Source of the DNA: CAVYOD01 sp963770045
GTDB taxonomy: Bacteria > Acidobacteriota > Aminicenantia > Aminicenantales > CAVYOD01
NCBI GenBank assembly: GCA_963770045.1
Contig: CAVYOD010000019.1
Location: 1-64,000, forward strand
Length of the DNA stretch: 64,000 nt
Direction: 5' to 3'
The translations under genes and the position numbers were made by a program. Numbering within the stretch: the stretch's first letter is position 1; each line of letters opens with the position of its first letter. Of the stretch, positions 27,305 to 36,218 are shown in pieces. The notes beneath the pieces were generated by a model. It was not told the origin of the DNA and did not search any database. It saw only the letters and a list, made by a program, of their open reading frames with translations.

Positions 27305-30148
27305 ATGAATAAAAAGACTTACTTGGCCTTCGTCCCGGTTCTTTTCTTGACTGCGCTGGGTTCCCTGAACATCTATCAAAAAATAGTTTGGAAGGAGCCG
27401 ACGGACGGCGTCGTCTGGACCGAGAAGGCGGAGGGGCTGACGGCCCTGAAAGTTGAAGTCAACGGCCCGGCCTACTTCCATGGCGTCAGGAAGGGCGATA
27501 TCCTCTATAAAGTCAACGATAAACTCATCAAGAACAAGGTTGACCTGACCCGGAGCCTCTGGGCGGCCGGGACCGTCGACCAGAAGGTGACCTACGAAAT
27601 CAACAGCCAGGGCGACCTCCGTCACCCCAGTTTTTTCCTGGGCAAAAAGGGAACAAACCTCATCTATTTTTATCTCGCTTTGATCGGCCTGACGACGCTG
27701 GTCATAAGCATGGTCGTCTTTTTCAATTCCAAAAAACAGCTCTCCGTCCCCTACGTCTATTTTTACCTGCTCTCCGCGGCCTTCTATTGTTTTTATACGT
27801 TTTCTCCGACGGGCAAGCTCGACTTTTTGGACATCGTCTTTTTTTGGCTCGATCGGATCGCCTTTTTGGCTTTTCCGCCGCTTCTGCTCCATTATTTTGT
27901 GATCTTCCCCCAGCGCAACAGGTTCTTCAAGAACAAGCCCTCCCTAATCTATTCTCTGTATTTTCCCGGCCTGCTGCTTTTGCTGGGCAACATCAGTTTT
28001 TTCCTACCCTTGTTTAAAGGCCTCGACGACCTGACCCTTCTCCGGTTCGAAGAAATCCTGGAAAAGGCGGGGTTGTTTCATTTTGCGGTCTTTGGGCTCG
28101 CGACTTGGATCATCATTATCCATAGCGCGGCCAGGTCGCAGACAATCCTGGTCAAACAGCAGATGAAATGGATCGTCTACGGTCTGGGCTTCGGGGTCGT
28201 TCCTTTTTCAGTGCTTTATGTCATTCCATTCCTGCTGGGACTCGTTCCCTCTGACATATCTCAACTGGCGGTTCTGCTCCAGGCCTTGATCCCCTTGACC
28301 TTCGCTTATTCGATCTCCCGCTACAAGTTGATGGACTTTGAAGTCCTACTCAAGAAAGCCGCGACTCTTATCTTTTCTTATGTTGTCCTGGCCTGTGTCT
28401 ATCTTATCGTCAGCTCTCAGACCAAGCTCTTCTCCGAGAACAAGCTCCTCGCCTTGACCTTGGGAATCCTGGCCATCATCCTCGGAGCCACTCTTTTCAC
28501 CCCGCTCAAGAGGCTTTTCCAGTCCCTGCTCGACCGCGTCATTTACAAAAAGAGCTACAAGTACAGGAAGACGCTGCTCACGATCAGCCAGGAAATCGGG
28601 CGTGAGCGAAACCTCCAGAACCTCTCCGACTCCCTTCTCGAGCTGATCGCCAATGCTCTCTCGATTGACAGGATCGCTCTTCTCCTTCCTTCCCAAGAAA
28701 ACAGCCGGACTTTCCGCATTCTCGGCCAGAAGGGTGAAGCGGGATCTGCTGTCCAGGCCCTCAGCTTTGACGACACGCTTTACCGCCATCTGACCGACAG
28801 AAACTACCTCTCCTACTATACCTTTCGAGATAAGAGAGAGCTCCCCAGGAGCTTTGAGGACTTCGGCGCACTGGGCTTCTATCATTTCCTTCCCCTCAAA
28901 GTGGAAGGCAAGATCATCGGCTGCCTGGCGATGGGCAAGAAGTCGGACCAGAGCTACCTCAACAGCGATGACTGGGAACTCCTGACCACGATCTCTTCCT
29001 CGGTGGCGCTGGCCCTCGAAAACGCCTACCTCTACGACCAGGCCAGCATCAGGACACGCGAGATGCAGCGCCTGAAAGATTACAGTGAGGATATCATCGA
29101 GAGCCTGACGGTCGGCGTCGCCGTGCTCGATCAGCAGGGACGAATCATCGGCTGGAACCGGGTCCTGGAAGATATCTTCTCGCTCAAAAAAGAAGTTGTC
29201 TTTAACCGAAGCCTGCTCGAGGTCCTCGGCCCCAAAACCTTCTCCGCCCTCTTCCCGAGCGATACCCAGCAGGATTTTCGTCTGCTCAGCGAGATCAGCT
29301 TAGAACTGCCCCAGGGCAAGGAGAAGATCTTCGACATCGCCCAGACGCCTCTGTTGGATAACCAGATGCAACCCTACGGAACGATCGTCGTATTCGAGGA
29401 TATCACCGAAAAAATCAACCTCCAGCATCAGCTCCTCACCTCCGAGAAGCTGGCCTCCATCGGGCTCCTCTCCGCCGGCGTGGCTCACGAAATCAACACT
29501 CCCTTGACCGGCATCTCGAGCTACGTCCAGATGCTTCAAAAAAAGCTGACGGATGCCCATTACTCCCAGATCCTGGAAAAGATAGAGACCCAGACCGACC
29601 GCGTCAGCCGGATCATCAAGAACCTGCTCAATTTCGCCAGGAATCCTTCCGACGCGGCCTTTCTGCGGGTCGATCTCAAGGAGAGCCTGCTCGAGATTGT
29701 TTCCCTGATCGACTACAAGCTCAAGAATATGAAGATCAAGCTGGAGCTGAAGCTCAGCGACGTCCCGCTGATCCTGGCCCAGGGAGAGCGGCTCCAGCAG
29801 GTCTTTATCAATATCATCCTCAACGCGATCGATGCCATGCCTCAAGGCGGAGCGCTGACGGTCGAGCTGTCCCGAACCAGACAGGAGCTTCTGATCAAGA
29901 TCTCCGATACCGGGGCCGGCATCAAACCCGAGCACCTTCCTCACATCTTCGACCCCTTCTTCACGACGAAAGGAATCGGCAAGGGAACGGGGCTGGGACT
30001 CTCCATCAGCCACGCCATCATCAAAGAACACGAAGGCACCATCGGCGTCGAGAGCGAGGTCGGCCGGGGCACCTGCTTCACTATTGTCCTCCCTAGGGAT
30101 ACGAGCAAAGCCAAAAAAGCGGAGTCTCTTCCTCCGTCAAGGAGCTGA
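27305..30148 (+). CDS. Membrane sensor histidine kinase: PDZ-like, multi-TM, GAF, PAS, HisKA, HATPase
   Basis: After a first membrane helix, residues 35-105 form a PDZ-like periplasmic domain (KVEVNGPAYFHGVRKGDILYKVNDKLI). Seven or eight membrane helices fill residues 115-400. A GAF domain follows (about 430-580), a PAS domain (600-705, VAVLDQQGRIIGWN), then HisKA with the phospho-acceptor in LSAGVAHEINTPL and the ATPase boxes (INIILNAIDAMP, ISDTGAGIKPEHLPHIFDPFFTTK, GTGLGLS). All kinase boxes are present at 947 residues. It is followed 2 bases on by an NtrC-type regulator, a clear pair. The build recalls PrsK/PilS-like kinases. Placement beside the pilus operon suggests it controls pilus or secretion genes; that is inference. 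Confidence 0.92.
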   Translation: MNKKTYLAFVPVLFLTALGSLNIYQKIVWKEPTDGVVWTEKAEGLTALKVEVNGPAYFHGVRKGDILYKVNDKLIKNKVDLTRSLWAAGTVDQKVTYEINSQGDLRHPSFFLGKKGTNLIYFYLALIGLTTLVISMVVFFNSKKQLSVPYVYFYLLSAAFYCFYTFSPTGKLDFLDIVFFWLDRIAFLAFPPLLLHYFVIFPQRNRFFKNKPSLIYSLYFPGLLLLLGNISFFLPLFKGLDDLTLLRFEEILEKAGLFHFAVFGLATWIIIIHSAARSQTILVKQQMKWIVYGLGFGVVPFSVLYVIPFLLGLVPSDISQLAVLLQALIPLTFAYSISRYKLMDFEVLLKKAATLIFSYVVLACVYLIVSSQTKLFSENKLLALTLGILAIILGATLFTPLKRLFQSLLDRVIYKKSYKYRKTLLTISQEIGRERNLQNLSDSLLELIANALSIDRIALLLPSQENSRTFRILGQKGEAGSAVQALSFDDTLYRHLTDRNYLSYYTFRDKRELPRSFEDFGALGFYHFLPLKVEGKIIGCLAMGKKSDQSYLNSDDWELLTTISSSVALALENAYLYDQASIRTREMQRLKDYSEDIIESLTVGVAVLDQQGRIIGWNRVLEDIFSLKKEVVFNRSLLEVLGPKTFSALFPSDTQQDFRLLSEISLELPQGKEKIFDIAQTPLLDNQMQPYGTIVVFEDITEKINLQHQLLTSEKLASIGLLSAGVAHEINTPLTGISSYVQMLQKKLTDAHYSQILEKIETQTDRVSRIIKNLLNFARNPSDAAFLRVDLKESLLEIVSLIDYKLKNMKIKLELKLSDVPLILAQGERLQQVFINIILNAIDAMPQGGALTVELSRTRQELLIKISDTGAGIKPEHLPHIFDPFFTTKGIGKGTGLGLSISHAIIKEHEGTIGVESEVGRGTCFTIVLPRDTSKAKKAESLPPSRS

Positions 30149-30150
30149 AC

Positions 30151-31539
30151 ATGAGCCAGAAAGCGATCATCCAGATCATCGATGACGAACCCATCATCCA
30201 TGAGGTCCTGGGCCAGCTCCTGATTTCGGAGGGCTATGAGGTCGAGCCCTCGTCGAGCGGAGAAGAAGGCCTGGAAAAATTTTCTTCCCGGCCGCCCGAC
30301 CTCATCCTCCTCGACCTGCTCATGCCGGGGATGGACGGGATCGAGGTCTTAAAAAGGATCAAGCGGATCGACCCGCTGGCGGCGATCATCATCATCACCG
30401 CTTATGCCTCGGTTGAATCGGCCATCGAGGCGATGAAAATCGGGGCCTTCGATTATGTCCAAAAACCTTTTAAGAACGACGATCTTCTTCTGACCATCCG
30501 GCGCGCCCTGGAGCACCGCGTCCTCCAGCAGGAAAACCTGCGGCTCAAAGACGAGCTCAAGAAGAAGTTCAGCTTTGAAAACATCATCGGCAAGAGCAGG
30601 CCCATGCTCAATGTGTTCGAGTTCATCAAGGCCGCGGCGCCGACCCGGAGCACCATCTTGATCGGGGGGGAGAGCGGAACGGGAAAGGAGCTGGCCGCCC
30701 GGGCCATCCATCAGAACAGCGACCGGTCGAGCGGCCCCTTCGTCATCGTCAACAGCGGCTCCCTTCCTCCGGACCTGCTGGAGAGCCACCTCTTCGGACA
30801 TGTCAAGGGAGCCTTCACCGGCGCGACGACCCACAAAAAGGGGCTCTTCGAGTCGGCCGATCGAGGGACAATCTTCTTCGATGAGATTTCCTCCGTGGGC
30901 CTGGAAACCCAAGCCAAGCTCCTGCGGGTCATGCAGGACCGCGAGTTCATGCAGCTCGGCGGCACCAAGACGATCAGAGTCGATGTCCGGATCATCGCCG
31001 CCACGAACGCCGACCTCGAGGAGCTCATCGAACAAAAGGCCTTCCGCAAAGACCTCTTTTACCGGCTCAACGTGATCAAGATCGAGCTGCCTCCGCTCCG
31101 GGACCGGAAGGAGGACATCCCTCTTCTGGTCAAGCATTTTATGCAGATCTACAGCTCGGAAAATAAGAAGGAGATCGAGGGCATCACCGAAGACGTGCTC
31201 GAGCTCCTGGAAAATCATGACTGGCCGGGAAACATCCGTGAGCTCGAGAATCTCATCGAGCGGGCGGTCGTGCTGAGCAAATCGAAGATCATCACCCGCA
31301 ACAATCTCCCCCCTTTCTTTCTTTCCCGTCCGGACGAGGATGAAAGGCCCGGCTCTCTCCTCCAGGATGACCTTGACCTCAAGGAGCAGACTCAGTATTA
31401 CCAGAAGAAGGTCATCATCAGAGCCCTCAAACGGAGCAAGGGGATTCAGAAGAAGGCGGCCAAGAGCCTGGGCGTTAAACCGACGACCCTGAACGAGATG
31501 ATCAAGAGACTGAAAATTGACGTGGATACGATCAGCTAA
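30151..31539 (+). CDS. NtrC-family sigma-54-dependent response regulator
   Basis: The receiver domain (residues 5-120) has IIDDEP, the phospho-accepting Asp in LILLDLLMPGMDG, the T/S in IIITAYAS and the Lys in DYVQKPF. The AAA+ domain (145-375) has GESGTGKELAARAIH, the sigma-54 contact loop GAFTGAT, Walker B GTIFFDEIS and the arginine-finger region. A Fis-type HTH closes it (KKAAKSLGVKPTTLNEMI). It should activate sigma-54 promoters on phosphorylation by the adjacent kinase. Its stop overlaps the convergent M1 peptidase stop. Confidence 0.95.
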   Translation: MSQKAIIQIIDDEPIIHEVLGQLLISEGYEVEPSSSGEEGLEKFSSRPPDLILLDLLMPGMDGIEVLKRIKRIDPLAAIIIITAYASVESAIEAMKIGAFDYVQKPFKNDDLLLTIRRALEHRVLQQENLRLKDELKKKFSFENIIGKSRPMLNVFEFIKAAAPTRSTILIGGESGTGKELAARAIHQNSDRSSGPFVIVNSGSLPPDLLESHLFGHVKGAFTGATTHKKGLFESADRGTIFFDEISSVGLETQAKLLRVMQDREFMQLGGTKTIRVDVRIIAATNADLEELIEQKAFRKDLFYRLNVIKIELPPLRDRKEDIPLLVKHFMQIYSSENKKEIEGITEDVLELLENHDWPGNIRELENLIERAVVLSKSKIITRNNLPPFFLSRPDEDERPGSLLQDDLDLKEQTQYYQKKVIIRALKRSKGIQKKAAKSLGVKPTTLNEMIKRLKIDVDTIS

Positions 31540-34148
31540 TAAAACTTGCCCGGCACAACATTATCCGGATTGATCTCGATATTGTAAGGCTTATCCTTCA
31601 GCTTGAATTCAAACTGCTGCGTTTTCGCGTCGACGACAACGCTGCGGGTGATACTCTGCCCGTTCTCCCTCCACTCGAGCCCGAGCGGAAAGATAAATGT
31701 ATCTTTGAGCTGGTTGACGTTGACCGTCAGGACAAATTGACCGGCTTTTTTTTCAATGCTGTGAGTCACTCTGACCTCGGGCAGTTCGGAGCGGTACAAC
31801 CAGCCCTCGAAGAATCCGGAGAGGTCCTTCCCCGAGACCGTCTCCATCGTCCGGACAAAGTTCTGGGTGCTGGCTGATCTGTACTTATAACTCCGGAAAA
31901 ACGCCCTCAGGCCGTCAAAGAATGTCTCTTCCCCCAGGAGCTCGTCCAGCATCTCCATGACCAGGGAAGTCTTGTTATAGATGATGGCCTGGTAGGCCTC
32001 ATAGTTGGTGAAACTCAAACGGGAGCCCAAGGTGATGGGCCCCCACCTGGATCTTTTCCGCGTCGACTGGGAGAATTTCTTGAGGATCCCCGGGTAGGCC
32101 CGGTCGGGATATTTATTTCGGAGATAGAGAGCGGCGGAGAACTGCGCCAGGCCCTCACTGATCCACTGGTCGTGGTAGGAATCCCAAGTCACTCCCTGGC
32201 CCCACCATTGGTGGGCGATCTCGTGAGCCAAGAAGTATTCCCGCCAGCGCGAGAGGTCCACCGGGCTGTCCGCGTTGACGTACCCGCCCTTCTCGCCCAT
32301 CCAGGGCAATTCATTTAGGATGATGAACGAGGCCGGGCTGTGTCCTCCCGAGGTCGTCCAGACCCTCTGGACGATGCTCAGCTTCTCGAAGGGATAGGGG
32401 CCGAAGCACTTCTCATAAAACTCCAGGACACTCTTGGCCTCATCCAGCAGCCCCCGCCTCTGGGTCCTGACGTCGGTGGAAAAGATCACCTGGATGGGAA
32501 CAGACGCCTTCCCCTCCTGAGGTTTGAGGAATTTGCCGACCAGAAAAGAGAGATACTTAACCGGAGACTTCGTCTCGAAAACATAATAAGAATTGCCGAC
32601 TTTATCGATTTCGGCGACATTCTTTATCCCGTTCAGCCGACCCTGTTCGAGTAGCTCGCCGTTGGATATACAGCCGTAATCGGGAGGAACCATGATCTTC
32701 ATCCGGGCCTGGAAGAATTCGTCTTCGGGAGGCTCCGGGTACCAGAGCGCGGATTGAGAGAAAAGATAAGTATCCAGCCGCGGCGGGACAAAGATGTGGG
32801 TGGCGGAGTATTGCGGCTCAGCCAGGACATCGACGTTGGGGACCGGCGGAACCATCTCGCCGCGATAAAAAACTTCGATGGTCTGGGGCTTGTTTTCTAG
32901 GAGCGGGTCAATAAAGTAGACGTAGAGGAGTTTTCGGTAGCGGTCCTGGGTGTAGAACAATTCATGCCCGTCCTGATCAAAGATGCGGAGGATGCTGAGC
33001 TCCGGGGCAAACTTGAGCTTGAGAAAATTGAGTTCCCCGATCCTGGAGACGACTTCGATCTTGGCTTTGGCCGAGAGGAAGGACTGGCCGGGTTGGAAAT
33101 TCAAGTCGATCTGGTAGCGAAGGACGTCGAGTTTTTGACTCAGGCTGACGAACATCCTCTTCTTCCTGTCTCCGCCTTGAGGTGAGTAGATGTTGATGAT
33201 CCTGTTCTTCGTCCGGTCGTAGAGATTGACCTCTTCCGTCGCGAACGGGTAATAGATATAGGTCAAGGCGCCGGTCTTGCCGGTTTTGAGCTCGAAGACG
33301 GCTTCGTCTCCCTGGGGCAAGAAAGAGAACAGCTCGCCCGTCATGGAGTTCTCGATAGTGAAAGAGCGGGAATAGTCTCGGCCAAAGATTTGCGTCGCCC
33401 TGGCCCTCTCGTCGGCCGAGACGGCAAGACTCGCCGGCGACGTCTTCCTGACGATTTTGATGTTCTTCTCAAAAAAGGCGTTGGAGCAGCGCACAAAGAC
33501 ATAATCAAGACGATCTTCGATCTTGTCCGCCTTGTAGAGGAGGGAGAGCTGCTGCTTCTCAATCCGGTCGGAGGGTGAAAAAGAGAGGCGCCCTTTTCCC
33601 AACACCAGGAGCGCGGTCTCCAGGTCGGGGATATTGTCATAAAACACGAGGGCATCGCGGAACTGGAGATGGATGTCCACGTGCTCGATGTCGATCGACT
33701 CGACCCGTTCGGCCCGGCTCGAAGGGATCTGGATCCTGTAGAGGTTCGTGATAGAGGAGGAGACATTTTTCTCCCGGATCTGCCAGCGGCCGTCAACCCG
33801 GGCCAGCCCGAGCCTCCACATCTCGATCATCGCCATATAGGAGTTTGAGAAAAGGACCTGAAAAATGATCTTGGGCTCGTTCTCGTCGGGCTTGGGCTTG
33901 CTGGCCAGATGGACAAGAAGATTGTCCATGCCCATGTCCGTGAAGTGACTCAGGATCCCTGCGCTCTCGCCCTCTCTGATTTCTGGAGAACAGGCAGCCA
34001 GATAGGCCGTCAGATCTTTTGCTTCCAGGGATTTTTCGACTTGAGCGACAAATTCGTCCAGGCTCGGCTCAGGAGGCCGGCTCCAGACAGGCGAAATCAG
34101 GACACAGAGAAGAAGGACCCCGATCCGAATCGTCCTCGAAAAAACCAT
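31536..34148 (-). CDS. Secreted M1-family metallopeptidase
   Basis: A signal peptide (IGVLLLCVLISPVWS) is followed by a long N-terminal beta region (to about residue 480) and the catalytic domain with HEIAHQWWGQ, then Glu 18 residues on in WISEGLAQF: the HEXXH-x18-E zinc site of M1/gluzincins is intact. The GAMEN-type exopeptidase motif is replaced by SGGHSPASFI, so it may not act as a classic aminopeptidase. Length is 870 residues. Its stop (31536-31538) overlaps the response-regulator stop, and no terminator hairpin is visible between the convergent genes. It is probably periplasmic or secreted and feeds peptide scavenging. Confidence 0.88.
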   Translation of the reverse strand: MVFSRTIRIGVLLLCVLISPVWSRPPEPSLDEFVAQVEKSLEAKDLTAYLAACSPEIREGESAGILSHFTDMGMDNLLVHLASKPKPDENEPKIIFQVLFSNSYMAMIEMWRLGLARVDGRWQIREKNVSSSITNLYRIQIPSSRAERVESIDIEHVDIHLQFRDALVFYDNIPDLETALLVLGKGRLSFSPSDRIEKQQLSLLYKADKIEDRLDYVFVRCSNAFFEKNIKIVRKTSPASLAVSADERARATQIFGRDYSRSFTIENSMTGELFSFLPQGDEAVFELKTGKTGALTYIYYPFATEEVNLYDRTKNRIINIYSPQGGDRKKRMFVSLSQKLDVLRYQIDLNFQPGQSFLSAKAKIEVVSRIGELNFLKLKFAPELSILRIFDQDGHELFYTQDRYRKLLYVYFIDPLLENKPQTIEVFYRGEMVPPVPNVDVLAEPQYSATHIFVPPRLDTYLFSQSALWYPEPPEDEFFQARMKIMVPPDYGCISNGELLEQGRLNGIKNVAEIDKVGNSYYVFETKSPVKYLSFLVGKFLKPQEGKASVPIQVIFSTDVRTQRRGLLDEAKSVLEFYEKCFGPYPFEKLSIVQRVWTTSGGHSPASFIILNELPWMGEKGGYVNADSPVDLSRWREYFLAHEIAHQWWGQGVTWDSYHDQWISEGLAQFSAALYLRNKYPDRAYPGILKKFSQSTRKRSRWGPITLGSRLSFTNYEAYQAIIYNKTSLVMEMLDELLGEETFFDGLRAFFRSYKYRSASTQNFVRTMETVSGKDLSGFFEGWLYRSELPEVRVTHSIEKKAGQFVLTVNVNQLKDTFIFPLGLEWRENGQSITRSVVVDAKTQQFEFKLKDKPYNIEINPDNVVPGKFY

Positions 34149-34374
34149 CTTTCCCTACTTCTTTAATTATTACCGACTGTATTATAGCAGAAGCGGCCAA
34201 CTTAGGCCCCCATTCCTTTTCTCGCGCCCGGCCCGCCGGCGGGGCGGAGATTTTTCCTGGCCATTTGGGAATTACTCTATCGGAAGAAGCATTTTTCGTG
34301 CCAACGAAAATCCCCATGGCTTTCCCCAGAAGAGCCTTGGGACGCCTGGCCCGGTGAAATAATGGATTAAGAAT

Positions 34375-34400
34375 GTTTACGGAACGTAAACTCTGTTTAC
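34375..34400. promoter_or_regulatory. Perfect short palindrome with a third half-site
   Basis: GTTTACG-GAA-CGTAAAC (34375-34391) is a perfect 7-base inverted repeat, and a further GTTTAC follows at 34395-34400. It lies just beyond the stop of the thiamine-binding gene and 230 bases upstream of the M1 peptidase start. It could be an operator or a short hairpin; no regulator is identifiable. Confidence 0.35.
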
Positions 34401-34424
34401 ACTGGGGGGATCAAGCCGGCCCGG

Positions 34425-34730
34425 TCACTTTTTGAGGTGGCGGCCGAGAATCTCTTCCACTTCTTCCACCTTGCCGGTTATTCGCTTCTTGGCTTTCTCT
34501 CGATCGTCGATGGTGATGGAGGTCATGACCCGGGACGCGAACTGTCTCATCTTGAAATGACACTCCTTGATGAGCTCAAAAACATCGTTCCACTCGCCCT
34601 CGACGATCGTCCCCATGGCCGTCAACTGATAGGGCAAGCCGCTCCCGTCCACGATATCCACGACCTTGGAGACGAGCTCGGCCAGGTATTCCCCTTTCCC
34701 GATCGGAACAACGCTAAACTCGACAATCAT
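34425..34730 (-). CDS. MTH1187-family thiamine-binding protein
   Basis: The 101-residue protein (MIVEFSVVPIGKGEYLAE, GLPYQLTAMGTIVEGEWNDVFELI, RVMTSITIDDR) is a textbook member of the MTH1187/YkoF-related ferredoxin-like family that binds thiamine or its precursor. Its start overlaps the speD stop as ATGA. The pairing with speD has no obvious pathway meaning; co-transcription is clear from the overlap. Confidence 0.88.
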   Translation of the reverse strand: MIVEFSVVPIGKGEYLAELVSKVVDIVDGSGLPYQLTAMGTIVEGEWNDVFELIKECHFKMRQFASRVMTSITIDDREKAKKRITGKVEEVEEILGRHLKK

Positions 34731-35176
34731 CGCTTGAGATCCTTTTTGTATTTGTTCTCTTTCTTGATGTCCTCTTCCCAGGTCACAAAGCTATGGAAGA
34801 AGACGTTGTCTCCCTCCTCAATCCCCCGAGTGATCTCGGTGATGTGGGAGGACGTCGCTCCGAAGGCCTCGACGGCATACAGAACTGCTTTTTCGGGGTC
34901 GACCTTGCGGCCGCAGGTGTAGATGTCCAGGGCGCCGTAGCCGAGCTCCGGCCAGGTGTGGGTTGAGATATGGGATTCAGAAATCACGACAACGCCGCTG
35001 ACACCGCTCGGCGGAAACCTGCTGAAGGATATGGCCCAGACCGTCGCCCCGGCGATTTCCGCGGCTCGGACCAGGATCTGTTGGACTTTCTCGACGCTGC
35101 CGATCACCTTGGGATCGCAACCGGAGGATTCAACGATATAATGATGGCCGATCGGCTCGTGAATTTTTTTCGGCAT
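34727..35176 (-). CDS. speD: S-adenosylmethionine decarboxylase proenzyme (pyruvoyl-dependent)
   Basis: The short prokaryotic form (149 residues) has the self-cleavage region ISESHISTHTWPE, where Ser becomes the pyruvoyl group, followed by YGALDIYTCGR. It makes decarboxylated SAM for aminopropyl transfer in polyamine synthesis. ATG 35176 is chosen because AAAGGAG lies 7 bases upstream. A strong promoter is visible 40 bases before it. No speE or arginine/ornithine decarboxylase lies in the window. Confidence 0.93.
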   Translation of the reverse strand: MPKKIHEPIGHHYIVESSGCDPKVIGSVEKVQQILVRAAEIAGATVWAISFSRFPPSGVSGVVVISESHISTHTWPELGYGALDIYTCGRKVDPEKAVLYAVEAFGATSSHITEITRGIEEGDNVFFHSFVTWEEDIKKENKYKKDLKR

Positions 35177-35213
35177 CTCTCGGCTCCTTTTCACTCGCGA
35201 AAATCAAAATTTG

Positions 35214-35241
35214 ATTATGGCACAATTTGCGCCCCTGTCAA
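35214..35241 (-). promoter_or_regulatory. Sigma-70-type promoter of speD operon
   Basis: On the minus strand TTGACA (35236-35241) and CATAAT (35214-35219) are separated by 16 bases, about 40 bases before the speD start. Confidence 0.65.
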
Positions 35242-35255
35242 GAACGAAAGACGTG

Positions 35256-35580
35256 TCACTCGTCATCTCGTCTCTCGTCATCTCGCCATCTCGTCGATCT
35301 CGTCCAGAGTGGGAGCAGGCCTGAGCTGCAAAGAAAGCAATCTAAAGGCTGTTTTTATCTCCGAGATGCGAAAACGTTTTTCTCGAACCCGTGCCTGTTG
35401 CCCCGTTAATAAAGATATAAAGAATTAAGGATAAGGGATAGGCATTTAAGACGAGAACCATCGTCCCGTCCGTGGTCTATCTCGTCACCAAAATCCGTGT
35501 TTTTGAATCTAACTGCTCAGTGCTCACTGCTCACCTCTCACTCTTTATGACGAGATGACGAGAAGAGACGAGACAGACGT
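35256..35580. repeat. Intergenic inverted-repeat element, the longest copy
   Basis: The left arm (35256-35325) reads CTCGTCATCT-type units then AGAGTGGGAGCAGG and GAGC. The right arm (35509-35580) reversed and complemented gives the same order: CTCGTCATCTCGTC, then AGAGTGAGAGGTGAGCAG. About 180 bases lie between and contain no gene. A further single CTCGTC patch is at 35460-35489. It fills the 406-base gap between speD and the Lrp gene. Confidence 0.6.
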
Positions 35581-35582
35581 CT

Positions 35583-36026
35583 TCAGATGATGACGCGTTT
35601 TTCTTCTTTGACCACATTCAGGACGAGATGCGTGACCGTGCGGTCGACATACCGGCCGGCCAGCAGCTTCTTGATAAACTGGTTGAGATCATCGCGGCCT
35701 CGAAAACGGCAGATGACCAGAGAATCCCACTCGCCGGTCACGTCGTAGACGGCGGCCACGCGCGGGTCCCTGGAAATGCGTTCCTGAGTTTCCAGGAGCT
35801 TGCCCTGGGAAATGCGGAGGGCGATGATGGCGATCAGGTTATAGCCGAAATACTCAGCGTTGACGATCGGGATATAGCCCTCGATCGCGCCACTCTTCTC
35901 CAGTTGTTTGACTTTGCGACTGACCGCCGTCACCGAAGAATCCACCTCCCTGGCGATCTCGCGCAGGCTCTTCCGGGCATCCTCGTTGAGGGCACGAATG
36001 ATCCTCTTTTCCAGCTCATCGCTCAT
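35583..36026 (-). CDS. Lrp/AsnC-family transcription regulator
   Basis: An N-terminal HTH (LEKRIIRALNEDARKSLREIAREVDSS) and a C-terminal RAM ligand-binding domain (GYNLIAIIALRI, VTGEWDSLVICRFR) give the usual 147-residue Lrp/AsnC protein. AAAGGAGG precedes the ATG. It is divergent from glnA across about 190 bases with an inverted repeat and the glnA promoter between, so control of glnA by an amino acid is the likely role. Its 3' end abuts the right arm of a repeat element. Confidence 0.9.
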   Translation of the reverse strand: MSDELEKRIIRALNEDARKSLREIAREVDSSVTAVSRKVKQLEKSGAIEGYIPIVNAEYFGYNLIAIIALRISQGKLLETQERISRDPRVAAVYDVTGEWDSLVICRFRGRDDLNQFIKKLLAGRYVDRTVTHLVLNVVKEEKRVII

Positions 36027-36059
36027 CGGAGCCTCCTTTCATTTGTCACCGATCATATC

Positions 36060-36085
36060 ATAATGCGTTCCAATTGTATCATTAT
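36060..36085. promoter_or_regulatory. Inverted repeat in the lrp-glnA divergent region
   Basis: ATAATG (36060-36065) and CATTAT (36080-36085) are inverted around a 14-base AT-rich spacer, directly upstream of the glnA -35. Position and symmetry suit a binding site for the adjacent Lrp-type regulator. This is inference. Confidence 0.4.
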
Positions 36086-36097
36086 TTAAAAAAAATA

Positions 36098-36126
36098 TTG
36101 ACAATGGGCCAGATCTTTACTAATAT
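36098..36126 (+). promoter_or_regulatory. Sigma-70-type promoter of glnA
   Basis: TTGACA (36098-36103) and TAATAT (36121-36126) are separated by exactly 17 bases. The start codon is 93 bases beyond the -10 box. Confidence 0.7.
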
Positions 36127-36218
36127 TCGTTTCCGATGGAATACTTGGCCTGGCGGGAATTCTCAGCGCCTTTTATCCCGAAGGCATCGTCCAGATGATC
36201 TTCAAAGGAGGTCGAGAG

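Noticed and set aside
31500..31560. Rho-independent terminator between the convergent regulator and M1 genes
   Set aside because: The stop codons overlap and no GC hairpin with T-run is present.
35256..35580. CRISPR array
   Set aside because: The units are short, degenerate, contiguous and inverted; there are no constant repeats with unique spacers and no cas genes.
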